46,135 bases of DNA from an uncultured Clostridia bacterium (GCA_944381085.1 CALWJX010000019.1:1-46135), one strand, 5' to 3'; counted from the first letter of the stretch, positions 8,652 to 17,766 are shown. The notes: generated by a model from the letters alone, not told the origin. Made by a program: numbers and translations.

Positions 8652-9766
8652 AGTACGATTATCTTGTGGTTGGAGCCGGATTATTTGGTGCTGTATGTGC
8701 TCAAAAGGCAAAAGAAAGTGGAAAAAAGGTTTTTGTAATCGACAAACGAAGCAATGTGGCCGGTAATTTATATACTGAAAAAATAGAAGGAATTCAGGTT
8801 CATAAATATGGGGCACATATTTTTCATACCAATGACAGAAAAGTTTGGGAGTATATTAATCGTTTTGCCGATTTCAATCGTTTTACAAATTCTCCGATTG
8901 CAAATTACCATGGCGAGATATATTCACTTCCATTTAATATGTATACTTTTAATAAAATGTGGGGTGTGTCATCTCCCGCAGAGGCATTGGAAATGATTGA
9001 AAAACAAAAACAGGCTGCAGGCATCCATGTACCGCAAAATTTGGAAGAACAGGCGATATCCCTTGTGGGAACGGATATATATAAAAAGCTGATTAAAGGC
9101 TATACGGAAAAACAATGGGGCAGAGATTGTAAAGATCTTCCGTCATTTATAATTAAGAGACTTCCCGTTCGTTTGACATATGACAATAATTATTTCAATG
9201 CGCTTTTTCAAGGAATACCGATTGGCGGATATACCAAGATGGTGGAGAATATGTTGGAAGGTATAGATTTTGAACTTAATACAGATTATTTGAAAGATCG
9301 AGAAAAGTGGAATAAAATCGCGGACAAGGTTATCTATACCGGAGCAATTGATGCGTATTTCGACTATAAATTAGGATATTTGGAATATCGCTCGGTAAGA
9401 TTTGAAACGGAAATTTTAGATATACCGAATTATCAAGGAAATGCGGCTGTAAACTATACAGACAGAGAAACTCCTTGGACGAGAATAATCGAGCATAAGT
9501 GGTTTGAATTTGGTAAATCACCGGATGGCGCAGAATTACCTAAAACTGTAATCAGTAAGGAATTTAGTTCCGAATGGAAACCGGGTGAAGAGCCGTATTA
9601 TCCTGTAAACGATGAAAAAAACAGCAAGTTGTATATGAAGTACAAAGTCATGAGCGAAAAAGAAAAAAATGTTTATTTTGGCGGTAGGCTCGGAGAATAC
9701 AAATATTATGATATGGATCAAACTATTGCATCTGCACTTGATTTTGCGGATAGAGTTATAACTTAA
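8648..9766 (+). CDS. glf: UDP-galactopyranose mutase
   Basis: This flavoenzyme converts UDP-galactopyranose into UDP-galactofuranose. The 372-residue length matches the bacterial family. The FAD-binding GAGLFG motif is at residues 8-13, followed by VIDKRSNVAGN and HKYGAHIFHTND, which are signature segments of Glf. Downstream segments KGYTEKQWG and the C-terminal YFGGRLGEYKYYDMD that closes the flavin site are also present. It overlaps the wzx stop codon by four bases. The product is used by the galactofuranosyltransferase-like protein at 6034-7029, so the polymer should contain galactofuranose. Confidence 0.96.
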   Translation: MKYDYLVVGAGLFGAVCAQKAKESGKKVFVIDKRSNVAGNLYTEKIEGIQVHKYGAHIFHTNDRKVWEYINRFADFNRFTNSPIANYHGEIYSLPFNMYTFNKMWGVSSPAEALEMIEKQKQAAGIHVPQNLEEQAISLVGTDIYKKLIKGYTEKQWGRDCKDLPSFIIKRLPVRLTYDNNYFNALFQGIPIGGYTKMVENMLEGIDFELNTDYLKDREKWNKIADKVIYTGAIDAYFDYKLGYLEYRSVRFETEILDIPNYQGNAAVNYTDRETPWTRIIEHKWFEFGKSPDGAELPKTVISKEFSSEWKPGEEPYYPVNDEKNSKLYMKYKVMSEKEKNVYFGGRLGEYKYYDMDQTIASALDFADRVIT

Positions 9767-9779
9767 GCGGAGAAAATCT

Positions 9780-10874
9780 ATGAAAACAGTAATGCTCGTA
9801 TTCGGCACACGTCCTGAAGCGATAAAAATGTGTCCCTTGGTAAATGAACTTAAATCAAGAAAGAACATTGAAACGATAGTCTGTGTAACGGGGCAGCACC
9901 GACAAATGCTCGATCAGGTGCTTGAAGCTTTTGATGTTACCCCCGATTACGACTTGTCGATTATGAAAGCAGGACAGACCTTGTTTGACATCACTACCAA
10001 TATTCTGAACGGAATCGGAAGTGTGCTTGAAGAGGTTAAGCCTGATGTTGTACTTGTTCACGGTGATACATCGACAACCTTTGCAACAGCCCTTGCTTGT
10101 TTTTATAAGCAAATTCCCGTAGGACACGTTGAGGCAGGACTTCGTACCTACAATATCTACTCACCATATCCTGAGGAATTTAACCGTCAGGCGGTCGGTA
10201 TTGTGGCAAAGTATAATTTTTCACCCACGGAATTGTCAAAGCAAAATTTGCTCAACGAAGGAAAAAAACCTGAAAGCATTTATGTTACGGGAAATACAGC
10301 GATTGATGCCCTTAAAACAACCGTTCGTGAAAATTACACACACCCGGAGCTTGTGTGGGCGGCAGACAGCAGATTGATTATCATTACGGCACACCGCAGA
10401 GAAAATCTCGGCGAACCGATGCACAATATGTTCCGTGCGATTCGTAGAATTATGGATGAACATCCCGATGTCAAGGCGATCTATCCCATTCATATGAATC
10501 CCGTAGTTAGAAAGGCGGCAGACGATGAACTTAGTGGTTCCGGCAGAATCCACATTATCGAACCGCTTGAAGTGCTTGATTTTCACAATTTTCTTGCACG
10601 TAGCTATATGATTTTGACCGACAGCGGCGGTATTCAAGAAGAAGCGCCGAGCCTTGGCAAGCCCGTTCTCGTTATGCGTGATACTACTGAACGCCCTGAA
10701 GGAATAAAGGCAGGTACGTTGAAATTAGTCGGTACGGATGAAGAAGTGATTTATCAGAATTTTAAGGAATTGCTTGAAAATAAAAAAGCTTATGATGCGA
10801 TGGCTCACGCAAGCAATCCGTATGGTGATGGTTTTGCTTGCAAGAGAATTGCGGATATTTTGGAAAACAATTAA
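9780..10874 (+). CDS. wecB: UDP-N-acetylglucosamine 2-epimerase (non-hydrolysing)
   Basis: This enzyme interconverts UDP-GlcNAc and UDP-ManNAc, giving ManNAc-type sugars for surface polymers. The 364-residue protein has the N-terminal VFGTRPEAIKMCPL, VTGQHRQML, VHGDTSTTFA, HVEAGLRTY, the ITAHRRENLGEP motif with active-site histidine, and the C-terminal LTDSGGIQEEAPSLGKPVLV donor-site segment. The start has GCGGAGAA upstream and lies 13 bp after glf, in the same transcription unit. Base composition is closer to the genome average than that of the upstream genes, so it may be part of the older, conserved end of the cluster. No ManNAc dehydrogenase is in the window. mnaA is an alternative symbol. 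Confidence 0.95.
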   Translation: MKTVMLVFGTRPEAIKMCPLVNELKSRKNIETIVCVTGQHRQMLDQVLEAFDVTPDYDLSIMKAGQTLFDITTNILNGIGSVLEEVKPDVVLVHGDTSTTFATALACFYKQIPVGHVEAGLRTYNIYSPYPEEFNRQAVGIVAKYNFSPTELSKQNLLNEGKKPESIYVTGNTAIDALKTTVRENYTHPELVWAADSRLIIITAHRRENLGEPMHNMFRAIRRIMDEHPDVKAIYPIHMNPVVRKAADDELSGSGRIHIIEPLEVLDFHNFLARSYMILTDSGGIQEEAPSLGKPVLVMRDTTERPEGIKAGTLKLVGTDEEVIYQNFKELLENKKAYDAMAHASNPYGDGFACKRIADILENN

Positions 10875-11070
10875 GAGAGAAAAAAAGAGGAATACAACAT
10901 GTAAGTGCTGTAATACTGCCGTAAATATCATACTTGTGTTGGTCTTCTTTTTATCATTACCGGCTTTGAAAAAAACGACATTTTAAACATTCGAATTATA
11001 AATTAAGGCAGAGTCCATATAATTGATTGGAAAAAAGTGCATTTTACCGAAAGGGAATGAGCAAACCGAC
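10875..11070 (+). other. Intergenic stretch after the epimerase gene
   Basis: Just after the epimerase, AAGAGGAATACAAC precedes ATG immediately followed by TAA, so a ribosome site leads into a closed frame. The next bases read in another frame as a short hydrophobic stretch (VNIILVLVFFLSLPALKK) without its own start. This may be a decayed small membrane gene, but the evidence is thin. Confidence 0.2.
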
Positions 11071-11109
11071 GGGCTGAGTCAATGTTTTTATAAGCTTTTG
11101 ACTCAGCCC
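11071..11109. terminator. Terminator between convergent genes
   Basis: GGGCTGAGTCAA (11071-11082) and TTGACTCAGCCC (11098-11109) form a perfect 12-bp stem with a 15-base loop. The plus strand continues with a T-rich tract. It lies between the polysaccharide cluster and the AraC gene, which converge here, and probably ends transcription from the plus strand at least. Confidence 0.8.
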
Positions 11110-11149
11110 ATTTACTTTTATGTATTGTGCTGTTGTAATTTAACCGCTG

Positions 11150-11986
11150 TTATATTTCACAACCCGGTCTCCATTTTTCCCTTGCTTGGGTCGGCGTGAT
11201 TTTATAGTGTTTGAGAAAGCACCGGTTAAAGGTACGTATGGACGGAAAGCCGCACTGCATGGCTATCTGCGTAAAAGAGGTGGAGGAGTCGGTTATTTTA
11301 TGTCTGACTTTTTCGAGTCTGAATTCATTTAAATAGCTCAAAAATGTTGTTCCGGTGGCTTTTTTGAAAAGATGTGCGAAGTAATACATTGACATGTGAC
11401 ACGCGTTGGCGGCGTCCTCCAAAGAGACATTTTCGTTATAATGCTGCTGGAGATATTTATTTATGGTTTTGAGCAGTTCTATATCGCGGCTTTGGGCAAT
11501 AATATTGTCCTTTGTTACCCGGCTGATATCGGGAAGCCGTGCTATCGACAAAAGCAGCGTGTCGGTTGCCGACCGCAGCGCAAGCTTTTTTAAAGGGTCG
11601 CTGTCTTTAAGCGTGTTTTCTTCAATCAGCCTGTATATACAGCCGTTTATGCAACGGTATTTTTCAGAATCGGGAGATATTACGCAGTTATATAAATCGA
11701 ACGCGGAAAAATCCGGATTACTGCCGAGTATTTTTAAAATATACAGCTTGCTGTGTACGGGCGTTTCAAGGGAGTGAATCTTAAATGGAAGTATTATGGC
11801 AATATCTCCTTGTCCGATGCTGCGCAGGGTGCCGTCAACCGTGATGTTGACGGCACCTTCTTTTATGCAAACTATTTCTATTTCCTCATGGTAGTGAGCG
11901 CAGTATTGTATGTTTGTCATATCGGTGTCTATGTACGGTATATCATGGTTTGCGCGATGTATTTCCTCGTAAAAAAAGTCAGACAT
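11150..11986 (-). CDS. AraC-family transcriptional regulator
   Basis: This 278-residue regulator has an N-terminal cupin-like sugar-sensing domain (roughly residues 25-115, with HYHEEIEIVCI and a GDIAIILPFKIHSL turn) and a C-terminal pair of helix-turn-helix motifs (about 175-272: VSLEDAANACHMSMYYFAHLFKK, then FTQIAMQCGFPSIRTFNRCF). It is divergent from the xylose operon and most likely controls it in response to xylose or a xyloside. Its start has AAGGATG upstream and a strong own promoter at 12051-12079. Clostridia more often use XylR of the ROK family for xylose genes, so an AraC regulator here is a variant arrangement. The ligand is inferred from context. Confidence 0.88.
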   Translation of the reverse strand: MSDFFYEEIHRANHDIPYIDTDMTNIQYCAHYHEEIEIVCIKEGAVNITVDGTLRSIGQGDIAIILPFKIHSLETPVHSKLYILKILGSNPDFSAFDLYNCVISPDSEKYRCINGCIYRLIEENTLKDSDPLKKLALRSATDTLLLSIARLPDISRVTKDNIIAQSRDIELLKTINKYLQQHYNENVSLEDAANACHMSMYYFAHLFKKATGTTFLSYLNEFRLEKVRHKITDSSTSFTQIAMQCGFPSIRTFNRCFLKHYKITPTQAREKWRPGCEI

Positions 11987-12041
11987 GTTATCACATCCTT
12001 TACATTCTTACCTGTATTTTTTAAGTGATTTGCGATATTTA

Positions 12042-12081
12042 TATAGACATATTATACAGCAAAAAGCAAAATTTGTCTATA
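12042..12081. promoter_or_regulatory. Inverted repeat, candidate AraC-type operator
   Basis: TATAGACA (12042-12049) and TGTCTATA (12074-12081) are perfect 8-base inverted copies 24 bases apart. They bracket the -10 and overlap the -35 of the regulator's promoter, a suitable place for autoregulation by a dimeric AraC protein that also acts on the divergent operon. Confidence 0.45.
12051..12079 (-). promoter_or_regulatory. Promoter of the AraC regulator gene
   Basis: On the minus strand TAGACA (rc of 12074-12079) is followed after exactly 17 bases by TATAAT (rc of 12051-12056). This is one mismatch from the sigma-A consensus. The transcript would have a leader of about 55-60 bases before the ATG at 11986. 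Confidence 0.7.
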
Positions 12082-12119
12082 CTGTTGACAAAAATAACAT
12101 AGTAAAAATATTTTCGGTA

Positions 12120-12128
12120 TGGTATAAT
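12120..12128 (+). promoter_or_regulatory. Extended -10 promoter, candidate for the xyl operon
   Basis: TGGTATAAT is an extended -10 element (TGnTATAAT). No good -35 lies 17 bases upstream, as is common for activator-dependent promoters. A second TATAAT is at 12138-12143. The leader to xylA would be about 220 bases, with no riboswitch recognised. Confidence 0.45.
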
Positions 12129-12167
12129 CGAATATGATATAATGTATTCACAGTGATTTGCGGTTTA

Positions 12168-12182
12168 TTGAAATCGGTTTTA
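12168..12182 (+). promoter_or_regulatory. Candidate catabolite-responsive element (cre)
   Basis: TTGAAATCGGTTTTA fits the CcpA site pattern WTGNAANCGNWNNCW at all but one fixed position (T in place of C near the end). It lies downstream of both -10 candidates, where CcpA would block elongation. One match in an AT-rich leader can arise by chance. Confidence 0.35.
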
Positions 12183-12356
12183 TAATTTGTTTTTTACGGT
12201 CATTTTGCGATGTGTAAAGGTTTATAGAAGTTTTTCGGGTTTTTACCGGAAATCAACGGCAGCGTTTTAGACCAAAGCAGATTTTCAACCCATAGTCGGG
12301 AAATTATTTTAAAAAAACAAGGTGAAAAATTTATTTATTTGATTGGAGGAAAATTT

Positions 12357-13676
12357 ATGAGCATTTTTGAAAATATTCCGTACATAAAATATGAGGGTGC
12401 GGAGTCGGACAATCCCCTTGCGTTTCATTATTACAATGCGGACGCGAAAATCGGCGGCAAGACGATGAGAGAGCAGCTGAAGTTCGCGATGTCCTATTGG
12501 CATACCCTGACGGCTGACGGAACCGATATGTTCGGAGTGGGAACGCAGGACAAAAGCTTTGGAGGCAAGACGCCTATGGAAGTCGCGCAAAGACGTGTGG
12601 AGGCGGGTTTTGAGTTTATGGATAAGCTCGGTCTTGATTATTTCTGCTTTCACGACCGCGATATCGCGCCTGAGGGAGAGACTCTTGCCGGGTTCCAGAA
12701 AAATCTCGATATAATTACCGAAAAGATTGAGGAAAAAATGGCGCAGACCGGCAAAAAGCTCTTGTGGGGAACCGCAAACTGTTTTGCTCATCCGCGCTAT
12801 ATGCACGGCGCGGGAACGTCGCCCAACGCGGACAGCTTTGCGTATGCGGCGGCTCAGATAAAGAAGTGTATGGACATCACACACAGGCTCGGCGGTACCG
12901 GATATGTGTTCTGGGGAGGCAGGGAAGGCTATGAGACGCTTCTCAACACCGATATGAAGCGTGAGCTTGACAATATGGCAAGACTGCTAACGCTCGCCGC
13001 CGACTATGCGGACCGCATAGGCTTTAAGGGAGACCTTTATATAGAGCCTAAGCCAAAGGAGCCCACCAAGCATCAGTATGATTTTGACGCTTCCACGGTG
13101 ATAGGATTTTTGCGCGGTTACGGGCTTGACAAGAGATTTAAACTGAACATTGAGGCGAACCATGCGACTCTCGCGGGACATACCTTTCAGCACGAGCTGT
13201 GTGTGGCGAGAGTAAACTCAATGTTCGGCTCTATAGACGCCAATCAGGGAGATATGCTGCTCGGCTGGGATACAGACCAATTTCCGACCAATGTTTACGA
13301 CACCGCTCTGTGTATGCTTGAGGTGCTGCGCGCGGGAGGATTTGTAAACGGAGGATTGAATTTTGACGCCAAAGTTCGCCGCGGCTCGTTTACGCCGGAA
13401 GACTGGTTCGCAGCATATATAGCGGGAATGGATACATTTGCTCTCGGTCTCATTATCGCGGACAGGATTATAAGAGACGGACGGATAGACGCGTTTATTG
13501 CCGAACGTTATTCCTCATGGAACAGCGGTATAGGCAAACAGATCGAAGAGGGAAAAGTGACGCTTGAGGATATATCCGCTTATGCTCTTGAAATGGGTGA
13601 GGTCAAGACGATGAAGAGCGGAGGACAGGAAAGACTTGAGGCTGTACTTAATCAGATAATGTTCGGGGCTCAGTAA
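12357..13676 (+). CDS. xylA: Xylose isomerase
   Basis: This enzyme converts D-xylose to D-xylulose in the cytoplasm. ATG 12357 has GGAGG nine bases upstream; the 439-residue length is that of class II isomerases. H99 and D102 ([12 protein letters not shown]) form the ring-opening pair, and E230 in [17 protein letters not shown] is a metal ligand, followed by [18 protein letters not shown] and the second metal site. [14 protein letters not shown] matches the family signature. It is the first gene of a six-gene run (xylA, xylB, GH43, GH63-like, aldo-keto reductase, GH71/99-like) facing away from an AraC regulator. Base composition is higher in GC than the polysaccharide cluster. Confidence 0.98.
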   Translation: MSIFENIPYIKYEGAESDNPLAFHYYNADAKIGGKTMREQLKFAMSYWHTLTADGTDMFGVGTQDKSFGGKTPMEVAQRRVEAGFEFMDKLGLDYFCFHDRDIAPEGETLAGFQKNLDIITEKIEEKMAQTGKKLLWGTANCFAHPRYMHGAGTSPNADSFAYAAAQIKKCMDITHRLGGTGYVFWGGREGYETLLNTDMKRELDNMARLLTLAADYADRIGFKGDLYIEPKPKEPTKHQYDFDASTVIGFLRGYGLDKRFKLNIEANHATLAGHTFQHELCVARVNSMFGSIDANQGDMLLGWDTDQFPTNVYDTALCMLEVLRAGGFVNGGLNFDAKVRRGSFTPEDWFAAYIAGMDTFALGLIIADRIIRDGRIDAFIAERYSSWNSGIGKQIEEGKVTLEDISAYALEMGEVKTMKSGGQERLEAVLNQIMFGAQ

Positions 13677-13741
13677 TTTCGGGACAAAATCGTTATAACG
13701 CGTCTGCTTTCATTTGTATAAGATAAGGATGGTATCTTTAA

Positions 13742-15226
13742 ATGTATATAGTCGGAATTGATATAGGAACCTCGGCTGCCAAGACGGCGGCGTATGACCT
13801 TGAGGGAAATACAGTCGCGCAAAGCTCATACCAATACCCGCTTTACCAGCCGCATAACGGTTGGGCTGAACAGGACCCTCACGATTGGTGGGACGCGGTA
13901 TGTTTCACTTTGAGGGATGTGACTTCAAAAATAGATTCGTCTCAGATTGCCGGGGTGGGCTTTTCGGGTCAGATGCACGGGCTTGTCATGCTTGACAAGG
14001 ATGACCGTGTCATCCGCCCCGCGATAATCTGGTGTGACGGGAGGACTGCCGAGGAATGTGATGAGATAAATGAAATTGTCGGCAGGGACTCTCTTATCGA
14101 CATTACGGCGTCTTTGGCGCTGAGCGGATTCACCGCGTCCAAGATACGCTGGGTGATGAAGAACGAGCCGGATAATTACAAAAAATGCCGTCGCATACTG
14201 TTGCCAAAGGATTATATACGCTTCCGCCTCGGAGGGGATTATTTTACCGACGCGTCGGACGCAAGCGGAATGCAGCTGCTTGATATACGCAAAAGGCAGT
14301 GGAGCGATACCGTGTGTGATAAACTCGGAATAGATATTTCGCTGCTTTCTCAGGTGAGGGAAAGTCCTGAGGCGGTCTCGTCGGTAGGTTCTGAGGCGGC
14401 GCGGCTTACCGGACTTAAAGAGGGTACAATTCTCGCCGCGGGCGCCGGAGACAACGCAGCCGCCGCTGTGGGCACGGGGGTAATATATGACGGAAAAGCG
14501 TTTACCACGATAGGCACCAGCGGAGTGGTATACAAGCACCAGAAAAAATTCGCCATGGACAGAGAGACAAGGATACACACTTTTTGCAGCCCGGTTCCGG
14601 GAGAATACCATACGATGGGAGTGACACAGGCGGCGGGGCTTTCGCTTCAGTGGTTCCGCAAAAATTTCGCTCCGGACAGTGAATATTCCGAGCTTGATCA
14701 TAAGGCCGCCAGAATAGGCATAGGCTCTGACAGACTGATATATCTGCCATATCTGATGGGAGAACGGACACCGCATCTCGACCCGTTTTGCCGCGGAGTG
14801 TTTTTCGGACTTTCCGCGGTGCACTCCTATGAACATATGTATCGCGCGGTATTGGAGGGCGTGGGATTTTCACTTCTGGACGCGTATGAGATAGTATCGG
14901 GAGTAGGAACACGTATAAACGGCATGTCTATATGCGGAGGCGGAGCAAAGTCGCCGTTATGGAGACAGATGGTCGCGGATATGTTCAACATCGGGGTTGC
15001 CGATATGTCAAAAGGCGGAGGCGCGTGTCTGGGCGCGGCGATTCTCGGCGGAGTCGCCGGAGGAGCGTATCCGGATTTGTACACCGCGTGTCACAGTACA
15101 ATAAAAGAAGGCGATATCTGTATGCCGGACGCAGAAAGAAATGCCGAATACAGAGCTTTTTACCGGATTTACAAGGATATTTATATGTCTCTGAAAGATG
15201 ACTTCAGAAAGCTGGCGTCGGTATAG
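13742..15226 (+). CDS. xylB: Xylulokinase (FGGY family)
   Basis: This kinase phosphorylates D-xylulose to xylulose 5-phosphate, feeding the pentose phosphate or phosphoketolase route. The 494-residue protein starts with the ATP/sugar-kinase phosphate loop GIDIGTSAAKTAAYD and has GFSGQMHGLVMLD, typical of XylB. The catalytic base is D237 in AGAGDNAAAAVG, and GTSGV follows. The C-terminal FGGY signature region includes ICGGGAKSPLWRQMVADM and GAAILGGVAGG. It follows xylA by 65 bp with AAGGATGG upstream of the ATG. A large open frame on the opposite strand (13925-14836) is a shadow. Confidence 0.97.
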   Translation: MYIVGIDIGTSAAKTAAYDLEGNTVAQSSYQYPLYQPHNGWAEQDPHDWWDAVCFTLRDVTSKIDSSQIAGVGFSGQMHGLVMLDKDDRVIRPAIIWCDGRTAEECDEINEIVGRDSLIDITASLALSGFTASKIRWVMKNEPDNYKKCRRILLPKDYIRFRLGGDYFTDASDASGMQLLDIRKRQWSDTVCDKLGIDISLLSQVRESPEAVSSVGSEAARLTGLKEGTILAAGAGDNAAAAVGTGVIYDGKAFTTIGTSGVVYKHQKKFAMDRETRIHTFCSPVPGEYHTMGVTQAAGLSLQWFRKNFAPDSEYSELDHKAARIGIGSDRLIYLPYLMGERTPHLDPFCRGVFFGLSAVHSYEHMYRAVLEGVGFSLLDAYEIVSGVGTRINGMSICGGGAKSPLWRQMVADMFNIGVADMSKGGGACLGAAILGGVAGGAYPDLYTACHSTIKEGDICMPDAERNAEYRAFYRIYKDIYMSLKDDFRKLASV

Positions 15227-15295
15227 CGGGTGTATTTATATCGGGTTGTATTATCTCAGGGATAATCAGTTGAAAATCAGATGAGAAAGAAATAA

Positions 15296-16576
15296 ATGAG
15301 TAAAAATAAGAATAAAAATTTCATGCATAATCCTATCCTGGCCGAAAATATTTTTGTTCCCGACGCGGAAGCGCATGTGTGGGAGGACGGACGCATTTAC
15401 ATATACGGTTCGTTTGACATTCAGGGCAGAAGAGCTTATTGCAGCGACGAATACCATGTGTATTCCTCTGACAATATGGTGGACTGGACAGACCACGGCG
15501 TGTCGTTTTCGTTGAAGGATATAGATTGGATTGATGACAAGGAAAGCGGATACATGGCGCTTTACGCGCCGGACTGCGTTTACAGGGACGGAAAATATTA
15601 TCTTTATTACTGTATTCCGGGCGGAAAGTGCGGCGTGGCGTACTCGGATAAGCCGAACGGTCCTTTTACCGATATAGGTCAGATTGAGCACGTGGAGGGC
15701 ATAGACCCCGCGGTGTTTATTGACGACGACGGTCAGGCGTATCTTTATTGGGGGCAGTTTGACCGGGTCCGTGTCGCGAAACTCAAAGACAATATGACAG
15801 AAATAGAGCCCGAAACCGCCGTGCAGCCGCTCAGCGTGGCGGAGCATGAGTTCCATGAGGGCAGTTCTATGAGAAAAATAAACGGTAAATATTATTATCT
15901 GTTTACAGATACACACCGTCACGGCGGCAAGGCGTGCTGTCTGGGGTACGCGGTTTCCGACAATCCGATGACCGGGTTCAGGTACGGTTCGGTGATTATA
16001 GACAATTATTCCTGTGATCCCAAGACCTGGAACAATCACGGTTCAATAGAATGTTTTAAAGGGCAATGGTATGTTTTTTATCACCGTTCAACTCATTGCT
16101 CGGAAAACTCGCGTCATGTCTGTGTGGAGCGGATAAATATAAACGCCGACGGAAGTATAGACGAGGCGGAAATGACCTCGTCCGGAGCGGGAGATTTTAT
16201 TCCCGCCGACGCTGTGGTTCCCGCCTGCTATGCCTGCGGGCTTGAGGGAAACGTGAGGATTGCCGGAGACGGCTTTTCAAGGCATACTCTTGCGCTGACC
16301 GGGATACAGCCCGGGGACATTGCGGTCTTCAGATATATTGGTTTTGACGGAGAAAATTTTCTGACGCTGCGTATAAAGTCAGACCGTGACTGTACGGTTG
16401 AGGTTTATATTGACGAAAATCTTCATGCCTCGGCGCCGGTTAAGCCGGGTAACGATTATGCGGAATATGATATTCGTATAGCTCCGATTTTCGGCAAGCA
16501 CACCGTAAAATTCAAATTTACGGGAGAGTTTGAGTCTGCCGCTTTTGACGAATTTTTATTCAAACGGGAGGAATAA
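15296..16576 (+). CDS. Glycoside hydrolase family 43, intracellular, with CBM6-like C-terminus
   Basis: This is a predicted beta-xylosidase or alpha-L-arabinofuranosidase of 426 residues. The GH43 five-bladed propeller fills about residues 15-300. Its three catalytic acids are D23 in VPDAEAHVW (base), D93 in YAPDCVYRDGKYYLYY (pKa modulator) and E188 in HEFHEGSSMRKINGKYYYL (acid). Residues about 310-426 look like a beta-sandwich of the CBM6 type (GENFLTLRIKSDRDCTVEVY, FGKHTVKFKF). There is no signal peptide, so it should cleave imported oligosaccharides in the cytoplasm and deliver xylose to XylA/XylB. Substrate (xylose versus arabinose) cannot be fixed from sequence alone. Confidence 0.9.
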   Translation: MSKNKNKNFMHNPILAENIFVPDAEAHVWEDGRIYIYGSFDIQGRRAYCSDEYHVYSSDNMVDWTDHGVSFSLKDIDWIDDKESGYMALYAPDCVYRDGKYYLYYCIPGGKCGVAYSDKPNGPFTDIGQIEHVEGIDPAVFIDDDGQAYLYWGQFDRVRVAKLKDNMTEIEPETAVQPLSVAEHEFHEGSSMRKINGKYYYLFTDTHRHGGKACCLGYAVSDNPMTGFRYGSVIIDNYSCDPKTWNNHGSIECFKGQWYVFYHRSTHCSENSRHVCVERININADGSIDEAEMTSSGAGDFIPADAVVPACYACGLEGNVRIAGDGFSRHTLALTGIQPGDIAVFRYIGFDGENFLTLRIKSDRDCTVEVYIDENLHASAPVKPGNDYAEYDIRIAPIFGKHTVKFKFTGEFESAAFDEFLFKREE

Positions 16577-16580
16577 CTCT

Positions 16581-17759
16581 ATGTATCGGGATGATTTCAA
16601 GAGAATTGACGAAATGATGAGAAAAAAGGGCGTATTTACCCATGAGGAAACCGGAAAAAAGTATTACACCGGGTATGAATACTCCACTCTTTACGATTGG
16701 GATCAGTATTTTGAAACAATAGTGCAGCTTTATCTCGGTTGGAAGACCGACCTTGCGCGCAACGGAGTCGAAATTTTCCTTGACCTGCAAAAGGAAAACG
16801 GACATATACAGCGCTCGTCGATAGGGTGTGAGGAACAGCTTTCCGAGCATGTGAAGCCCTTTTTGGCGCAGATTTCGCTGCTTATTTATAACAGAGACGG
16901 GAAAATAGATTTTCTTTCCGACAATGATTTTTATTATTATGAACGCATGAAAAAATATCTGTTGTATTGGTTGAGAAATCCCCAAAATTACAAAGGACTC
17001 GCGTATTGGGACAGCGCTCCCCATACCGGCATGGATACACAGCATGAGCGCGCGGGACATTGGTATGATTGCTTTTGCTGCGGAGCAGACCTCAACAGCT
17101 ATCTTGTGCGCGAATGCCGCGCGTTTGCGCTTATCGCGGGTCTGTTCGATAAATCAGAAGATGAAAAAGTTTTTACGGAATATGCCGAAAAGCTTAAAAG
17201 TACGGTGCTTGAGCTTATGTGGGACAGTGACGACGGATTCTTTTACGATATCAGCCGCGTGACCGGAGAGAAAATAAAAGTCCGTTATATAGGAGCATTT
17301 GCGACAATGTGGGCGGGAATATGTGACGGTGACATGGCAAAATCCATGGTTGAAAATTATCTGCTGAACCCGCGCGAGTTTAACCGCGGATTTAATTACC
17401 CCGCGCTTTCATCAAGCGAACCGGGATACAGCGAGCAGTATCTGCCCGGCGATATCGGATGCAATTGGCGCGCCAACACTTGGATTCCCACCAATTATTA
17501 TGTGTTTGAGGGATTGAGAAAGTATGGATATTTAAAGGAAGCGGCGCGTTTGGCTGAAGAAACCTACAAAAATGTCAGGCTAATAGGAGACAGAGAATAT
17601 TACGCGACCGAATCCGCGTCCGGGTGCGGGCTTGACCCGTTCTGGGGCTGGAGTCTGCTTGCGTATTTCATGCCGTATGAAAGCGAGAGCGGATATGACC
17701 CCACCGAGATCGCAATTCAAAAAAATGATAAATTTCTGTTGAAGGACAATAACAAGTGA
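16581..17759 (+). CDS. Glycosidase of the GH63/GH37-like (alpha/alpha)6 barrel group
   Basis: The 392-residue protein starts at ATG 16581, which follows GGGAGG and lies just after the GH43 stop. It shows the six-hairpin features of GH63 and GH37 enzymes: TLYDWDQYFETIVQLYLGW near residue 35, AYWDSAPHTGMDTQHERAG (D144, D152; the GMD aspartate matches the general acid of the group), and GDIGCNWRANTWIPTNYYVF like the family pattern GPIWPPVNY. A C-terminal E in YATESASGCGLDPFWGWS is the likely base. It has no signal peptide, so it is intracellular. GH63/GH37 members cut alpha-glucosides, mannosylglycerate or related sugars; its actual substrate in a xylose locus is unknown. Confidence 0.75.
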   Translation: MYRDDFKRIDEMMRKKGVFTHEETGKKYYTGYEYSTLYDWDQYFETIVQLYLGWKTDLARNGVEIFLDLQKENGHIQRSSIGCEEQLSEHVKPFLAQISLLIYNRDGKIDFLSDNDFYYYERMKKYLLYWLRNPQNYKGLAYWDSAPHTGMDTQHERAGHWYDCFCCGADLNSYLVRECRAFALIAGLFDKSEDEKVFTEYAEKLKSTVLELMWDSDDGFFYDISRVTGEKIKVRYIGAFATMWAGICDGDMAKSMVENYLLNPREFNRGFNYPALSSSEPGYSEQYLPGDIGCNWRANTWIPTNYYVFEGLRKYGYLKEAARLAEETYKNVRLIGDREYYATESASGCGLDPFWGWSLLAYFMPYESESGYDPTEIAIQKNDKFLLKDNNK

Positions 17760-17766
17760 GGTTTAT

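Noticed and set aside
11987..12356. Riboswitch in the xylA leader
   Set aside because: The leader is long, but no recognised aptamer core or terminator/antiterminator pair was found; AraC control explains the region.
13925..14836. 303-codon open frame antisense to xylB
   Set aside because: XylB has full family motifs on the plus strand; the antisense frame has low-complexity composition and no ribosome site. Similar shadows lie opposite GH43 (15266-16039), the ABC exporter (36603-37358) and ruvB (40570-41364).
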